64,000 nt of DNA from Marinimicrobium sp050113635 (GTDB taxonomy: Bacteria; Pseudomonadota; Gammaproteobacteria; Pseudomonadales; Cellvibrionaceae): the NCBI RefSeq assembly GCF_050113635.1, contig NZ_JBNJLT010000001.1, positions 1,116,001 through 1,180,000 on the forward strand, in the 5' to 3' direction. The translations under genes and the position numbers were made by a program. The notes below the pieces were generated by a model. The model had not been told where the DNA came from, made no database searches, and saw nothing but the letters and a program-made list of their open reading frames with translations. Of the stretch, positions 35,630 through 44,774 are shown in pieces. Position 1 is the first letter of the stretch; every line of letters starts with the position of its first letter.

Positions 35630-36325
35630 TCAGAAGGTAAAGGCGTTCACAATCGTCTGGTAGTGCTCACCCAGCTTGACGGGATCAAGCGGCGGCCTGA
35701 AAAAAGCATGATAATCACCGCGGGGATTAAACAACACGACATGACCACTGTGATCAACGGTGTAATCATTGCCCTGGGTCACTTTCGCGAACGCCACATT
35801 AACCTGGTTGGCAAAGCGTTTGATGGTCAGGAACTCCCCGGTAACGCCGATGAAATCGTCGTGAAAATAGGGGACATATTCAGCCAGCACCTCCGGTGTA
35901 TCCCTCGCCGGGTCGAGCGTCACTAACAACACTTGAGTTTGTTTTGCCAGCGCCGGGGGAAGCTGTTCCATCATGCGCGACAGATCCGCCATCGCCATAG
36001 GGCAGATATCCGGGCAATGGGTAAACCCGAAAAAAGCCAGGGTCCAGTGTTCTTGCAGGTTGTTCTGAGTAAAAGGCTGGCCCCGATGATCCACCAGCTC
36101 AAAAGCACTGATACGGCGCGGCTGCTCGAATACCATGGTGCCGGCTTCCCGCAGGGCTTCGCGATCCAGTGGGGGATCACGGGTCACTTTGTAAACCTGA
36201 AGCCCCATGACTACGAGTACCGCCACCACCAGCACGGCAACCGTGCGGCGCACACCGCGCCGCTGGACCTCTTGGCGGTCGCCCGCATTATCGTTTTTAC
36301 CGTGGTCATTGGAATCGTCAGTCAC
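35630..36325 (-). CDS. SCO1/SenC copper chaperone for cytochrome oxidase
   Basis: 231 residues, membrane-anchored by one helix (about 27-45). Thioredoxin-like fold with the copper ligands CPDIC and a later His in VDHSGH. It delivers copper to the CuA site of oxidase subunit II. It is the last gene of the leftward haem/assembly group ctaA-ctaB-sco. Just past its stop is a run of eight G's (35622-35629). Confidence 0.93.
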   Translation of the reverse strand: MTDDSNDHGKNDNAGDRQEVQRRGVRRTVAVLVVAVLVVMGLQVYKVTRDPPLDREALREAGTMVFEQPRRISAFELVDHRGQPFTQNNLQEHWTLAFFGFTHCPDICPMAMADLSRMMEQLPPALAKQTQVLLVTLDPARDTPEVLAEYVPYFHDDFIGVTGEFLTIKRFANQVNVAFAKVTQGNDYTVDHSGHVVLFNPRGDYHAFFRPPLDPVKLGEHYQTIVNAFTF

Positions 36326-36380
36326 CGATTACCTCCGGATATCATGTAAGCACTCGGCCAGCCCCGAGTTCCGCGCACAA

Positions 36381-37310
36381 TTACGAACGTTGGGCGAGAT
36401 AATCGGCCGGCACCGGCAGCAGATAATGGTCCAATAGCATCACCACAAACAGTGCCATCAAATAAACAATGGAGTATTTGAACGTGTCCATCCCCACCGA
36501 GGGTTTGCGACTGAACATCAACGCCAACGACCAATACAGGAAACCGGCCCCCAGCACCAGCGCCCCGAGCAGGTAGAGCCAATTCAACATGCCGGTGATA
36601 AAAGGCAACATGGTCACCAGTACCAGAATAACGGTGTAGAGCAGGATGTGCAGTTTGGTGTAGCGCTCGCCGTGCGTCACCGGAAGCATGGGAATATCCG
36701 CTTTGGCGTACTCGTCTTTACGATGTACCGCCAGTGCCCAGAAATGCGGCGGCGTCCAGGCAAAAATAATCAGCACCAGCAGCAGAGCGTGACCGTCAAT
36801 CTGTCCGGTCACCGCCGTCCAGCCCAGTAGCGGTGGCGCGGCGCCAGCGATGCCGCCGATCACAATATTCTGGGGCGTGGCGCGCTTGAGAAACAGGGTG
36901 TAGACCACGGCGTAACCCAGCAGCGACACCAGCGTCAGGACGGCGGTCAGGGTATTGATGAACACGACCAGCAGCGCCATGCCCAGACTGCCAATAATCA
37001 GCGCAAAAATACCGGCCTGCACCGGTTCAACCCGGCCTTTCGCCACGGGTCGATTAAAAGTACGGGCCATTTTCTGATCTACGTGCCGGTCCACCAAGTG
37101 ATTGACTGTCGCCGCCGAGCCCGCACACAGCGCAATGCCCAGGTTGCCAATCAGCAATACATCCAGTGGCACCATGCCCGGCACGGCCAACAGCATACCG
37201 ATCACCGAAGTCAGGATCATGAGCAGCACAACATTGGGTTTACACAGCTCGTAATAATCCCGCCAGTGGATACCGGAGGAAGTGTGCGGACGATCAACGG
37301 CTTTAGCCAT
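36381..37310 (-). CDS. ctaB: Protohaem IX farnesyltransferase (haem O synthase)
   Basis: Inner-membrane UbiA-family prenyltransferase of 309 residues with about nine helices. The first Asp-rich motif is NHLVDRHVDQKM and a second polar loop lies at VHRKDEYAKAD. It makes haem O from haem B, the substrate of the upstream CtaA. It lies 51 bases after ctaA and 55 before the sco gene. Confidence 0.95.
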   Translation of the reverse strand: MAKAVDRPHTSSGIHWRDYYELCKPNVVLLMILTSVIGMLLAVPGMVPLDVLLIGNLGIALCAGSAATVNHLVDRHVDQKMARTFNRPVAKGRVEPVQAGIFALIIGSLGMALLVVFINTLTAVLTLVSLLGYAVVYTLFLKRATPQNIVIGGIAGAAPPLLGWTAVTGQIDGHALLLVLIIFAWTPPHFWALAVHRKDEYAKADIPMLPVTHGERYTKLHILLYTVILVLVTMLPFITGMLNWLYLLGALVLGAGFLYWSLALMFSRKPSVGMDTFKYSIVYLMALFVVMLLDHYLLPVPADYLAQRS

Positions 37311-37361
37311 GAGGCACCTATCGTATGTATAGCGTGTTGTATTTATAGCGTGCTGAAATGA

Positions 37362-38399
37362 TTAAATTCGGATGGCCGAGTAACTCCGATATAGCAGCGT
37401 CACCAGACTGAGCAACAGTAACGCACCGACCGCGTTATGAGCAACCGCTACTGACAATGGCAGAGAAGCCAGTACATTGGAAATACCCAGAGAAATCTGG
37501 ACCACCAGCAGCAATCCGATCAGGCCGATCAAGCGCCGACAACGGCGCAACGAAACACGCCAGGCACGAACCATCAGAACACATAGCATCACGCTGACCA
37601 CCAGCGCGCCAATGCGGTGCGTCATGTGAATGGCCGTACGCGCATCCCCTTCCAGCAAACCACCCAAGTAGTTGGGACCCACGCTTTGCGCCAGATTGAA
37701 CGCCCGGTAGTAATCCATGTCCGGCCACCATTCGCCATGGCAGGTGGGAAAGTCCGTGCAGGCCAACGCCGCGTAATTGGCGCTGGTCCAGCCGCCCAGC
37801 GCAATCTGCAGCACTACCGCTACCAGCGTCATCCAAATGAGCGGGCGCAAGGCTCGCAATCGACGATAGCTGTTCGCTGCCAGACTCCAGGGCTGGTTTT
37901 GCAAACGCAACGCCAAAAGCCACAATACGCTCAGCGTTGCAAACCCGCCCAGCAAATGTGCCGTCACCACCTGAGGCCAAAGCTTGAGCGTCACCGTCCA
38001 CATGCCAAACGCGGCCTGCACAATCACCAGACCCACCAGCGCCGTGGCGTGCCATTTGGGATAGCGCATCGCCGGTGCACGCGATGCGTTGCGCCACACC
38101 GCTATCGCTAAACCCAGCAACACAAGCCCGAGCGTGCCGGCGAAATAACGATGCACCATTTCCGGCCACGTTTTATCGTGTTCCACAGGCGTTTCGGGAA
38201 ACAGGGCTTCCGCTCGCGCTACAGATTCTGCCGAAGAAGGCCAGGTTAAATGACCATAGCAACCGGGCCAGTCAGGACAACCCAGCCCGGCGTCCACCAA
38301 CCGGGTGAACGCCCCCAGAACCACCACCAGCGAACAAAGCAGGACACCGAATAAGGCCCACCGGTAACCGTGTTTTTTCTGGGAAACAGAAGGTGGCAC
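37362..38399 (-). CDS. ctaA: Haem A synthase (COX15/CtaA)
   Basis: 345-residue inner-membrane enzyme oxidising haem O to haem A for the aa3 oxidase. Eight hydrophobic helices; the DAGLGCPDWPGCYG segment is characteristic of the family, and conserved haem-ligand histidines are in EMVHRYFAG, TAHLLGG, HMTHRIG and AHNAVGA. Confidence 0.95.
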   Translation of the reverse strand: MPPSVSQKKHGYRWALFGVLLCSLVVVLGAFTRLVDAGLGCPDWPGCYGHLTWPSSAESVARAEALFPETPVEHDKTWPEMVHRYFAGTLGLVLLGLAIAVWRNASRAPAMRYPKWHATALVGLVIVQAAFGMWTVTLKLWPQVVTAHLLGGFATLSVLWLLALRLQNQPWSLAANSYRRLRALRPLIWMTLVAVVLQIALGGWTSANYAALACTDFPTCHGEWWPDMDYYRAFNLAQSVGPNYLGGLLEGDARTAIHMTHRIGALVVSVMLCVLMVRAWRVSLRRCRRLIGLIGLLLVVQISLGISNVLASLPLSVAVAHNAVGALLLLSLVTLLYRSYSAIRI

Positions 38400-38446
38400 G
38401 AATCAGTCTCCTTATTTTAGTTTTGGATTCAGTGATGGTTAATCCA

Positions 38447-39082
38447 TCAGTCGTCGTAGGAATAGCGCAATAAGCGCTTGATGTCCTTGAGCAGTTGATT
38501 GCCTGTGTGTTCGGGGGAGTACGCCATCATGACATACCCTTCCTGGTCCATCAGAAAGTAACGCCCGGATGCCAAGGGATCACCCGCCCTGTTGGTTGCG
38601 TTCAAGGATTGGACCACGCGTTCACGGTCGGCCCGCAACAAGCGAGTGCCCGGATGCTTGGCGGTCAGCTCTTCGAGCGCCTCGTCACTCCACTCGCCAT
38701 CCAGCAACAAAATAATTCGCTCTACCCGACTGGCTTTTTCCGCCAACCGCACATGCACCTGCCGCGTCAAATAGAGGTTGTCCCCACAAGCGCCGGAACA
38801 GTCGGCATCCACCGGAATAATAAATCGCCAGTGTTTCGCCGCTTTGGGATCGACCGCCCAGTTTTTCCCGGACAACGTTTCCGGTTGCCACTGCGCCAGT
38901 GCCTGCGGTGGATCCAAAAGAAAACCTTCATTCACCTGTTCATCAGGGATGCCAACGCCGGTGTGATAAAACACATAGGCAATCAACATGGGCAGGGCGA
39001 CAACCGCCATCAGGGCAGAGGCCAGCAGGCGTCCCCGGCGTTTCATGCGTCGCTCGTCTTGCGTGTTTGCACTGTCAGTCAT
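38447..39082 (-). CDS. Oxidase-associated membrane protein with SCO-like fold (PA0111-like)
   Basis: 211 residues. One N-terminal helix (about 18-38), then a periplasmic domain. CSGACGDN contains a CxxxC resembling the SCO1 copper motif, and the ending LMDQEGYVMMAY is thioredoxin-like. The gene sits between SURF1 and CtaA, the position of PA0111 in Pseudomonas. I use the ATG at 39080-39082, which overlaps the SURF1 stop by 8 bases; a far upstream start would lie inside SURF1. It is likely a redox or copper assembly factor, but its function is unproven. Confidence 0.75.
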   Translation of the reverse strand: MTDSANTQDERRMKRRGRLLASALMAVVALPMLIAYVFYHTGVGIPDEQVNEGFLLDPPQALAQWQPETLSGKNWAVDPKAAKHWRFIIPVDADCSGACGDNLYLTRQVHVRLAEKASRVERIILLLDGEWSDEALEELTAKHPGTRLLRADRERVVQSLNATNRAGDPLASGRYFLMDQEGYVMMAYSPEHTGNQLLKDIKRLLRYSYDD

Positions 39083-39887
39083 TGTCGTTACTCTCGCTAC
39101 CACGGTCTGCGGAGTGTGTTGTTGTCGAACGGGGTCGCCATAACCAGCGGTTGGCCCACAATCCCCAAAACACGACCGCCAACGCCATAGTGAACCACTG
39201 AACCGCATACCCGAAATGTCGGGCTGCGCTGACTTCCAGATCCTGCCAGCCGGTAATCAATACACCCGGGCTGCCATCATCCAGTCGCGCATAAAAATTC
39301 GGCACCGATTCCCCTAATCGCTCTCCCATCGCGTGAGGATCCAGGGTCAACGCCACAGCGGGCCAGCCACGGGACGCCGGTCTGCCACTCAGCAGCGGAT
39401 GATCGCTGGGGGCAAGCCACTGGGCGAACAGCGTCACCTCGCCCGAAGGCACTGGCGGATTCGGGTACTCGTCCCGATGTCGAGCGGCAGCGATCCAGCC
39501 GCGATTCACCAATACGACCGTGCCGTCGGTAAGTTCAAACGGTGTCACGACTTCGTAGCCAACCCGCCCCTGCCTTTGCCGGTTATCCAGCAGCCAGTTA
39601 CGATCCGGCCAATAGTGACCTTCAAGCAACACCCTCCGATTGACCTCCAGGGCTTGCCACTCGGTGCCGGGTAACTCGGCGGGAGGTTGCGCCGCCACAC
39701 TGTCCATTCGGGCCTGTCGGTGTTGCTTTTCTTTGGCGCGCTCCAGCTGCCATACCCCCAGCCCGATAAGCATCGGTAATGTCAGCAGGCAAAGCAGCGT
39801 AATCTTCCATCGAAAGGCGCGCTGGGACCGTTTTTCGCCCGAGGCGGTGCTACACTGTGAGCCTGAACCATTCTGAGATGCTTTCAC
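39075..39887 (-). CDS. SURF1-family cytochrome oxidase assembly protein
   Basis: 270 residues with two helices, one near 25-45 and one near 215-235, around a periplasmic domain. Family signatures include GVWQLERAKEK, LLDNRQRQGRVGYEV and LVNRGWI. It inserts or protects haem A during oxidase assembly. The start is GTG (39885-39887), without a strong ribosome binding site, and lies 15 bases from the divergent DUF2909 gene. Confidence 0.92.
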   Translation of the reverse strand: MKASQNGSGSQCSTASGEKRSQRAFRWKITLLCLLTLPMLIGLGVWQLERAKEKQHRQARMDSVAAQPPAELPGTEWQALEVNRRVLLEGHYWPDRNWLLDNRQRQGRVGYEVVTPFELTDGTVVLVNRGWIAAARHRDEYPNPPVPSGEVTLFAQWLAPSDHPLLSGRPASRGWPAVALTLDPHAMGERLGESVPNFYARLDDGSPGVLITGWQDLEVSAARHFGYAVQWFTMALAVVFWGLWANRWLWRPRSTTTHSADRGSESNDND

Positions 39888-39902
39888 AAAACGGAGGCCT
39901 GT

Positions 39903-40127
39903 ATGTGGCTGAAAATCATTATCCTGCTACTGTTTGTCGGTGTACTCATCAGTCTTGGCAGCGGTCTGCGCTTTCTGCTCAAAGACATCGGCGTGCCCGA
40001 ATCCAAACGAACGCTGTATGCACTGGGCATTCGCATCACCCTGGCCGCCTTGATGATGCTTTGCGTTTTCTACGGTTTTTACAGTGGCATCCTTTCCAGT
40101 ACTGCCCCCTGGGATCACACGCTGTGA
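39903..40127 (+). CDS. DUF2909 twin-helix membrane protein
   Basis: 74 residues, two hydrophobic helices (about 4-25 and 42-64). The family is a standard neighbour of the aa3 oxidase genes in gammaproteobacteria and, as here, runs opposite to them. GGAGG lies 6 bases before the ATG. A role in oxidase assembly is assumed from context only. Confidence 0.85.
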   Translation: MWLKIIILLLFVGVLISLGSGLRFLLKDIGVPESKRTLYALGIRITLAALMMLCVFYGFYSGILSSTAPWDHTL

Positions 40128-40152
40128 AGCGTCGCCATCGGTCTGTTTAGCG

Positions 40153-41073
40153 TTAGCCGAAAATATACACCGCGAAAAACAACCCTACCCAAACCACATC
40201 CACGAAGTGCCAATACCAGCTGGCGGCTTCAAACCCGAAATTGTCGTCCGGTTTAAAGTGCCCTTTCAGTACGGAACGGAACCACATAACGCTCAGCATA
40301 AACATGCCCAGAAACACATGCATACCGTGGAAACCCGTCAGCATAAAGAAGGTAGTGCCATAAATCCCGGATTGCAGCGTCAGGCCCATTTCCGTGTACG
40401 CCACGTAATACTCTTCAATCTGCAAAGCGATAAACGCAATGGCCAGCAAAATGGTCACGCCCAGCCAGGTGTTGAATGCACGACGCTTGTTGTTCTTGAT
40501 CGCCGAATGCGCAAAATGCACGGTGACACTGGAGCTGAGCAGCAAGACCGTATTCCAGAACGGCAACCAGCTCCACAGCGAGCCCGCGTGGGAAAAGCTC
40601 ATGCTTTCATCGGGACCGCGCACGGTGGCGTTATCCCCATTAACGGCCATATCCGGCGTCACCATCAGCGGCCAGCTCGCTTCAAACCCTTGCCACAGGA
40701 ATTCGTTCGTGGAAGTTTCTCCGGCTGTGCCGCTCAGCCAGGGCAATGCCAGGTTGCGAATATAAAATAACGCGCCGAAAAAGGCGGCGAAGAACATCAC
40801 TTCACTGAAAATAAACCAGCCCATGCCCCAGACATAGGACCGTTTAAGCTGGGCATTATTCAGGCCCGCCATGTTCTCATTGATAACGGCGCCAAACCAG
40901 TTCCACAGCACAACGGCAAATATCAAGCCACCCGCCATGAACAGGTAGGGTCCTGAGCTGCTGTCGTTAAGCCAGTTGGCCGCACCAAAGACGGTTAGAA
41001 ACAGTCCGAAGCTGGCCCAGAGCGGCAGTTTGCTCTGCTCCGGCACATAGTAAGTTCCTTCGCTCGTTGCCAT
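40153..41073 (-). CDS. ctaE: Cytochrome c oxidase subunit III
   Basis: 306 residues, seven helices, with the family motifs EVMFFAAFFGAL, GFHGMHVF and YWHFVDVVW near the C-terminus. The ATG at 41071-41073 (MATSEGTYYV) is the expected family start; an earlier in-frame start would add 20 unlikely residues. Fourth structural/assembly gene of the leftward ctaC-ctaD-ctaG-ctaE operon. Confidence 0.95.
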   Translation of the reverse strand: MATSEGTYYVPEQSKLPLWASFGLFLTVFGAANWLNDSSSGPYLFMAGGLIFAVVLWNWFGAVINENMAGLNNAQLKRSYVWGMGWFIFSEVMFFAAFFGALFYIRNLALPWLSGTAGETSTNEFLWQGFEASWPLMVTPDMAVNGDNATVRGPDESMSFSHAGSLWSWLPFWNTVLLLSSSVTVHFAHSAIKNNKRRAFNTWLGVTILLAIAFIALQIEEYYVAYTEMGLTLQSGIYGTTFFMLTGFHGMHVFLGMFMLSVMWFRSVLKGHFKPDDNFGFEAASWYWHFVDVVWVGLFFAVYIFG

Positions 41074-41095
41074 AACGTTTACTCCGCACTCATTT

Positions 41096-41671
41096 TTATT
41101 GTTCCACATTCGCCAGATCGTGCTGACCGTCATTGAATCGGTCAGTCACATCAAACAAGGTGTACGACAAAGTAATGGTATGAATATTCCGGGGGATATC
41201 CCGGTCGATAATAAAAAACATCGGCAGCTCAGCCGAACCGCCCGCCGTCAGTGGCTGCTGTTCGAAGCAGAAACATTCCGTTTTGTGGAAATAATTACTG
41301 GCCTTGAACGGCACCAGGCTCGGAATGGCCTGCCCAACCATATCGCGTTCTGTCGGGTTGCGAGCATGATAATTGATGTGGGTCTGCTCACCGGGATGTA
41401 CAGTCACCGTGCGCGTAGCAGGCTGAAACTCCCAGGGCATTCCCTCATTGTTGGTCGCTACAAACTGCACCTTAATCTCCCGGCTCTCATCCACCCCCGA
41501 GTCCGTCGCTGTGTAGCGGTCACCGGTTTTGCCATTCAAGCCCGTGACTTCGCAGAACGCATCGTACAGCGGTGGCATTATCCAAATGGCGAAGACAAAC
41601 ATGCCCACCGCGGTCACCCCCAATTTGAGGGTAAGCGCGGCTATCGGGTTATCAGGCAGCAGCTTTCTCAT
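41096..41671 (-). CDS. ctaG: Cytochrome c oxidase assembly protein CtaG/Cox11
   Basis: 191 residues. One N-terminal helix (about 14-32), then a periplasmic immunoglobulin-like copper-binding domain with the CFCF motif (KTECFCFEQQ). It delivers copper to the CuB site of subunit I. It lies between subunits I and III, as usual in proteobacteria. Confidence 0.95.
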   Translation of the reverse strand: MRKLLPDNPIAALTLKLGVTAVGMFVFAIWIMPPLYDAFCEVTGLNGKTGDRYTATDSGVDESREIKVQFVATNNEGMPWEFQPATRTVTVHPGEQTHINYHARNPTERDMVGQAIPSLVPFKASNYFHKTECFCFEQQPLTAGGSAELPMFFIIDRDIPRNIHTITLSYTLFDVTDRFNDGQHDLANVEQ

Positions 41672-41699
41672 CGCGGCAACCTCTCTCTGGCGAACCGGT

Positions 41700-43250
41700 T
41701 TATTTCACTTCCGGGGGTGTGCTGAACGTGTGGTATGGCGCCGGTGAAGGCACCGTCCACTCCAGACCTTCCGGATTGTCCCAGACTTCCGCCGTGGCCG
41801 GCTTGCCTCTGATGATCGTGGTGATCACGATGTACAGGAACAGCACTTGCGCACCGCCGAACAAAAAGGCACCGACGGATGAAATCATGTTCCAGTCGGC
41901 AAACATCATGTGGTAATCCGGAATACGGCGGGGCATGCCAGCCAGACCGGAAAAGTGCATGGGAAAGAACGTCAGGTTCAGACCAATGAACGCCAACCAG
42001 AAATGCGTTTTTCCCAATGTTTCGTTATACATGTGGCCACACCATTTCGGCAGCCAATAATAAACAGCCGCAGTAATGGAGAAGATGGCGCCGGGCACCA
42101 ACACATAGTGGAAGTGCGCCACCACGAAATAGGTGTCGTGGTACTGGAAGTCCGCCGGCGCAATAGCCAGCATCAGGCCGGAAAAACCACCAATGGTGAA
42201 CAGAATGACAAACGCCACGGAAAACAGCATCGGCGTTTCAAATGTCATGGCACCGCGGAACATCGTGGCCACCCAGTTGAACACTTTCACCCCGGTCGGC
42301 ACCGCAATCAGCATAGTGGCGTACATGAAGAACAGCTCACCGGCAATGGGCATGCCCACGGTGAACATGTGGTGCGCCCACACGATAAAACTCAGAAAAG
42401 CGATTGAGGCGGTGGCGTACACCATGGAGGAGTAGCCAAACAGGGGTTTGCGAGCGAAGGTGGGAATGATCGCACTGACAATACCGAATGCCGGCAAGAT
42501 CATGATGTACACCTCGGGATGCCCGAAGAACCAGAACACATGCTGGAACAACACCGGATCACCACCGCCAGCGGCGTCAAAGAAGCTGGTGCCAAAGTGA
42601 ATATCCATCAACATCATGGTCACCACACCTGCCAGCACCGGCATCACCGCGATCAGCAGATAGGCGGTGATCAACCAGGTCCAGACGAACAGCGGCATTT
42701 TCATCAGCGTCATGCCGGGAGCGCGCATGTTCAAAATAGTGGCGATGATGTTGATCGCCCCCATAATGGAGCTCGCACCCATGATGTGGATGGCGAAGAT
42801 AAAAAAGGTCACCGACGGCGGCGCGTAAGTGGTAGACAGGGGCGCGTAGAAGGTCCAGCCGAAGTTCGGGGCACCGCCTTCCATAAAGAGGGTAGACACC
42901 AGCATCAGGAACGCGAAGGGCAGAATCCAGAAGCTCCAGTTGTTCATTCGCGGCAGAGCCATGTCGGGCGCGCCCACCATCATCGGGATCATCCAGTTTG
43001 CCAGGCCAACAAACGCCGGCATGACCGCACCAAAGACCATGATCAGGCCGTGCATGGTGGTCATCTGGTTGAAGAAGTTGGGTTCGACAATCTGCAAACC
43101 GGGCTGAAACAGTTCCGCACGTACCACAAGCGCAAATACGCCACCGAGGAAGAACATGCAGAAGCTGAACCACAAGTACATGGTGCCGATGTCTTTATGG
43201 TTGGTGGTAAACAACCAGCGGGAAATACCTTTAGCGGGGCCGTGTGCCAT
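41700..43250 (-). CDS. ctaD: Cytochrome c oxidase subunit I (aa3 type)
   Basis: 516 residues with twelve helices. It holds the haem-copper centre: HPEVYI (CuB His and the cross-linked His-Tyr), HHMFTVG, and HFHYVLV with the two haem ligands. The K-pathway Tyr is present, and the D-pathway acid region resembles canonical A-family oxidases. It is followed by CtaG after a 28-base gap and preceded by subunit II 12 bases away. Confidence 0.97.
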   Translation of the reverse strand: MAHGPAKGISRWLFTTNHKDIGTMYLWFSFCMFFLGGVFALVVRAELFQPGLQIVEPNFFNQMTTMHGLIMVFGAVMPAFVGLANWMIPMMVGAPDMALPRMNNWSFWILPFAFLMLVSTLFMEGGAPNFGWTFYAPLSTTYAPPSVTFFIFAIHIMGASSIMGAINIIATILNMRAPGMTLMKMPLFVWTWLITAYLLIAVMPVLAGVVTMMLMDIHFGTSFFDAAGGGDPVLFQHVFWFFGHPEVYIMILPAFGIVSAIIPTFARKPLFGYSSMVYATASIAFLSFIVWAHHMFTVGMPIAGELFFMYATMLIAVPTGVKVFNWVATMFRGAMTFETPMLFSVAFVILFTIGGFSGLMLAIAPADFQYHDTYFVVAHFHYVLVPGAIFSITAAVYYWLPKWCGHMYNETLGKTHFWLAFIGLNLTFFPMHFSGLAGMPRRIPDYHMMFADWNMISSVGAFLFGGAQVLFLYIVITTIIRGKPATAEVWDNPEGLEWTVPSPAPYHTFSTPPEVK

Positions 43251-43262
43251 TGCGCTACCTCC

Positions 43263-44408
43263 TTAGTTGCCCTGTTTGTGGTTATAGATATCAATGGGCT
43301 GGGCTTCATCACCCATGTTGTTTCCCCACGCATTGCGCTCGTAGGTCACAACGGCGGCGAGATCCACTTCACTGAGCTGCTCGCCAAAGGCCTGCATGGC
43401 TGTGCCCGGCACGCCGTTCACCACCACATCAATATGGTCATCAATCGGCCCGGTCACGACACCGTCACCCACCAGGGCCGGGAAAGTGCCCGGCACACCG
43501 GAGCCGTCAGCCTGGTGACAGGCAGCACACCAGCGACCGTAAATGTCTTCGCCGCGTGCGTACAGTTCATCAAAGCTGAACGTTTGTTCGGTCAGTTTTG
43601 CCAGCTCTTCCGCTTCCGCTTTTTTATCAGCCAGCCACTGGCGATACTCGGCTTTCGGCTTTGCTTCCACCACGATAGGCATGAACCCATGGTCCTTGCC
43701 ACACAGCTCGGCACACTGGCCGCGATAAATACCGGGCTCTTCAATGTAAGCCCAGGATTCGTTGATAAAACCGGGAATGGCATCGCGCTTGACACCCAGC
43801 GCCGGCACCCACCACGAATGAATCACATCGGCAGCGGTCACCAAAAACCGTACCTTTTGTCCCACCGGCAGCACCAGCGGCTCATCCACTTCCAAAAGGT
43901 AGTTGGCATTTTTCGGGGCGAAGCCGTCGATTTCGTCACGCGAGGTACTGAGGTTACTGAAGAAGCTGAAATCCTCTTCAACATAATCGTACTTCCAGCG
44001 CCACTGGTAGCCGGTCACCAGAACGTCCACCTCGGCTTCCGAATGATCGTAAAGTTTGATCAAACTGCTGGTCGCAGGAATGGCCATAATAATCAAAATG
44101 ACCAGGGGAATGGCGGTCCAGACAATTTCCAGGCCGGTGCTTTCATGGAAGTTGGCGGGTTTAACACCGCGGGATTTGCGGTGCACGATCATGCTGTAGA
44201 ACATGACCCCAAACACGACCACGCCGATGGCTACACACCACCAGAACATTTCCATGTGCAGGCCGTGAATTTCGCGACTGACCGGAGTGACCCCCTCGGT
44301 CATATTAAACTTCCAACGCTCAACCTCTTCTGCCACCGCCCGGTAACTGGGCATCAGCACGGCAGGGGCAAGCAGCCAGGCAAAACGCCTATGCGCTCGT
44401 TTAAACAT
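43263..44408 (-). CDS. ctaC: Cytochrome c oxidase subunit II with fused cytochrome c domain
   Basis: 381 residues. Signal peptide (residues 1-28), two helices (about 55-75 and 95-115), cupredoxin domain with the CuA ligands in CAELCGKDHGFM. A C-terminal class I cytochrome c domain has haem motif CAACH, giving a caa3-like subunit. The ATG at 44406-44408 has GGAG upstream; an earlier in-frame start lacks a signal peptide. First gene of the oxidase operon. The fused haem would take electrons directly from soluble cytochromes such as the c4 encoded at 21520. Confidence 0.95.
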   Translation of the reverse strand: MFKRAHRRFAWLLAPAVLMPSYRAVAEEVERWKFNMTEGVTPVSREIHGLHMEMFWWCVAIGVVVFGVMFYSMIVHRKSRGVKPANFHESTGLEIVWTAIPLVILIIMAIPATSSLIKLYDHSEAEVDVLVTGYQWRWKYDYVEEDFSFFSNLSTSRDEIDGFAPKNANYLLEVDEPLVLPVGQKVRFLVTAADVIHSWWVPALGVKRDAIPGFINESWAYIEEPGIYRGQCAELCGKDHGFMPIVVEAKPKAEYRQWLADKKAEAEELAKLTEQTFSFDELYARGEDIYGRWCAACHQADGSGVPGTFPALVGDGVVTGPIDDHIDVVVNGVPGTAMQAFGEQLSEVDLAAVVTYERNAWGNNMGDEAQPIDIYNHKQGN

Positions 44409-44774
44409 CGCCCAAATTCTCCGTGTAGCTAACTTATAGATTATTGTGAAACTACTACTTCTTCGGGACCGCACCCGCCAACCTGAACACACTCATCCTG
44501 CCAGTGCTGTTACAGCATCGGAAGGAAAAATGTCGGCTGAAAACCAACGGGCTCAAGACGGCGGGATACGGCCAGTGTGCACTGCGGCGAAATGTCGCAA
44601 CCACCATTCACAAGGAGGCCATAACTGGAATAAAAAGTCAATGCCTTTATGCGCTTAGGTTAGCCGACAGCGCGGCACCGCTCAGTGTCCGGCTTTAAAC
44701 GTCGCAGGGCTGTATTCTCCCCACAGGGCGCTGTACACTCCGCCTCCTTTCTGAATTCACACCGGGGAACGGCG
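44409..44774. promoter_or_regulatory. Divergent intergenic region between ctaC and the MATE gene
   Basis: 366 bases without a convincing gene. It must contain the oxidase operon promoter (leftward) and the exporter promoter (rightward). A leftward TTGACT near 44640 has no good -10 partner. I see no operator, riboswitch or terminator. Confidence 0.3.

Noticed and set aside
42519..44432. Very long plus-strand frame (637 codons) over the oxidase genes
   Set aside because: It is antisense to ctaD and ctaC, His-rich and without any family motif: a shadow of codon bias.
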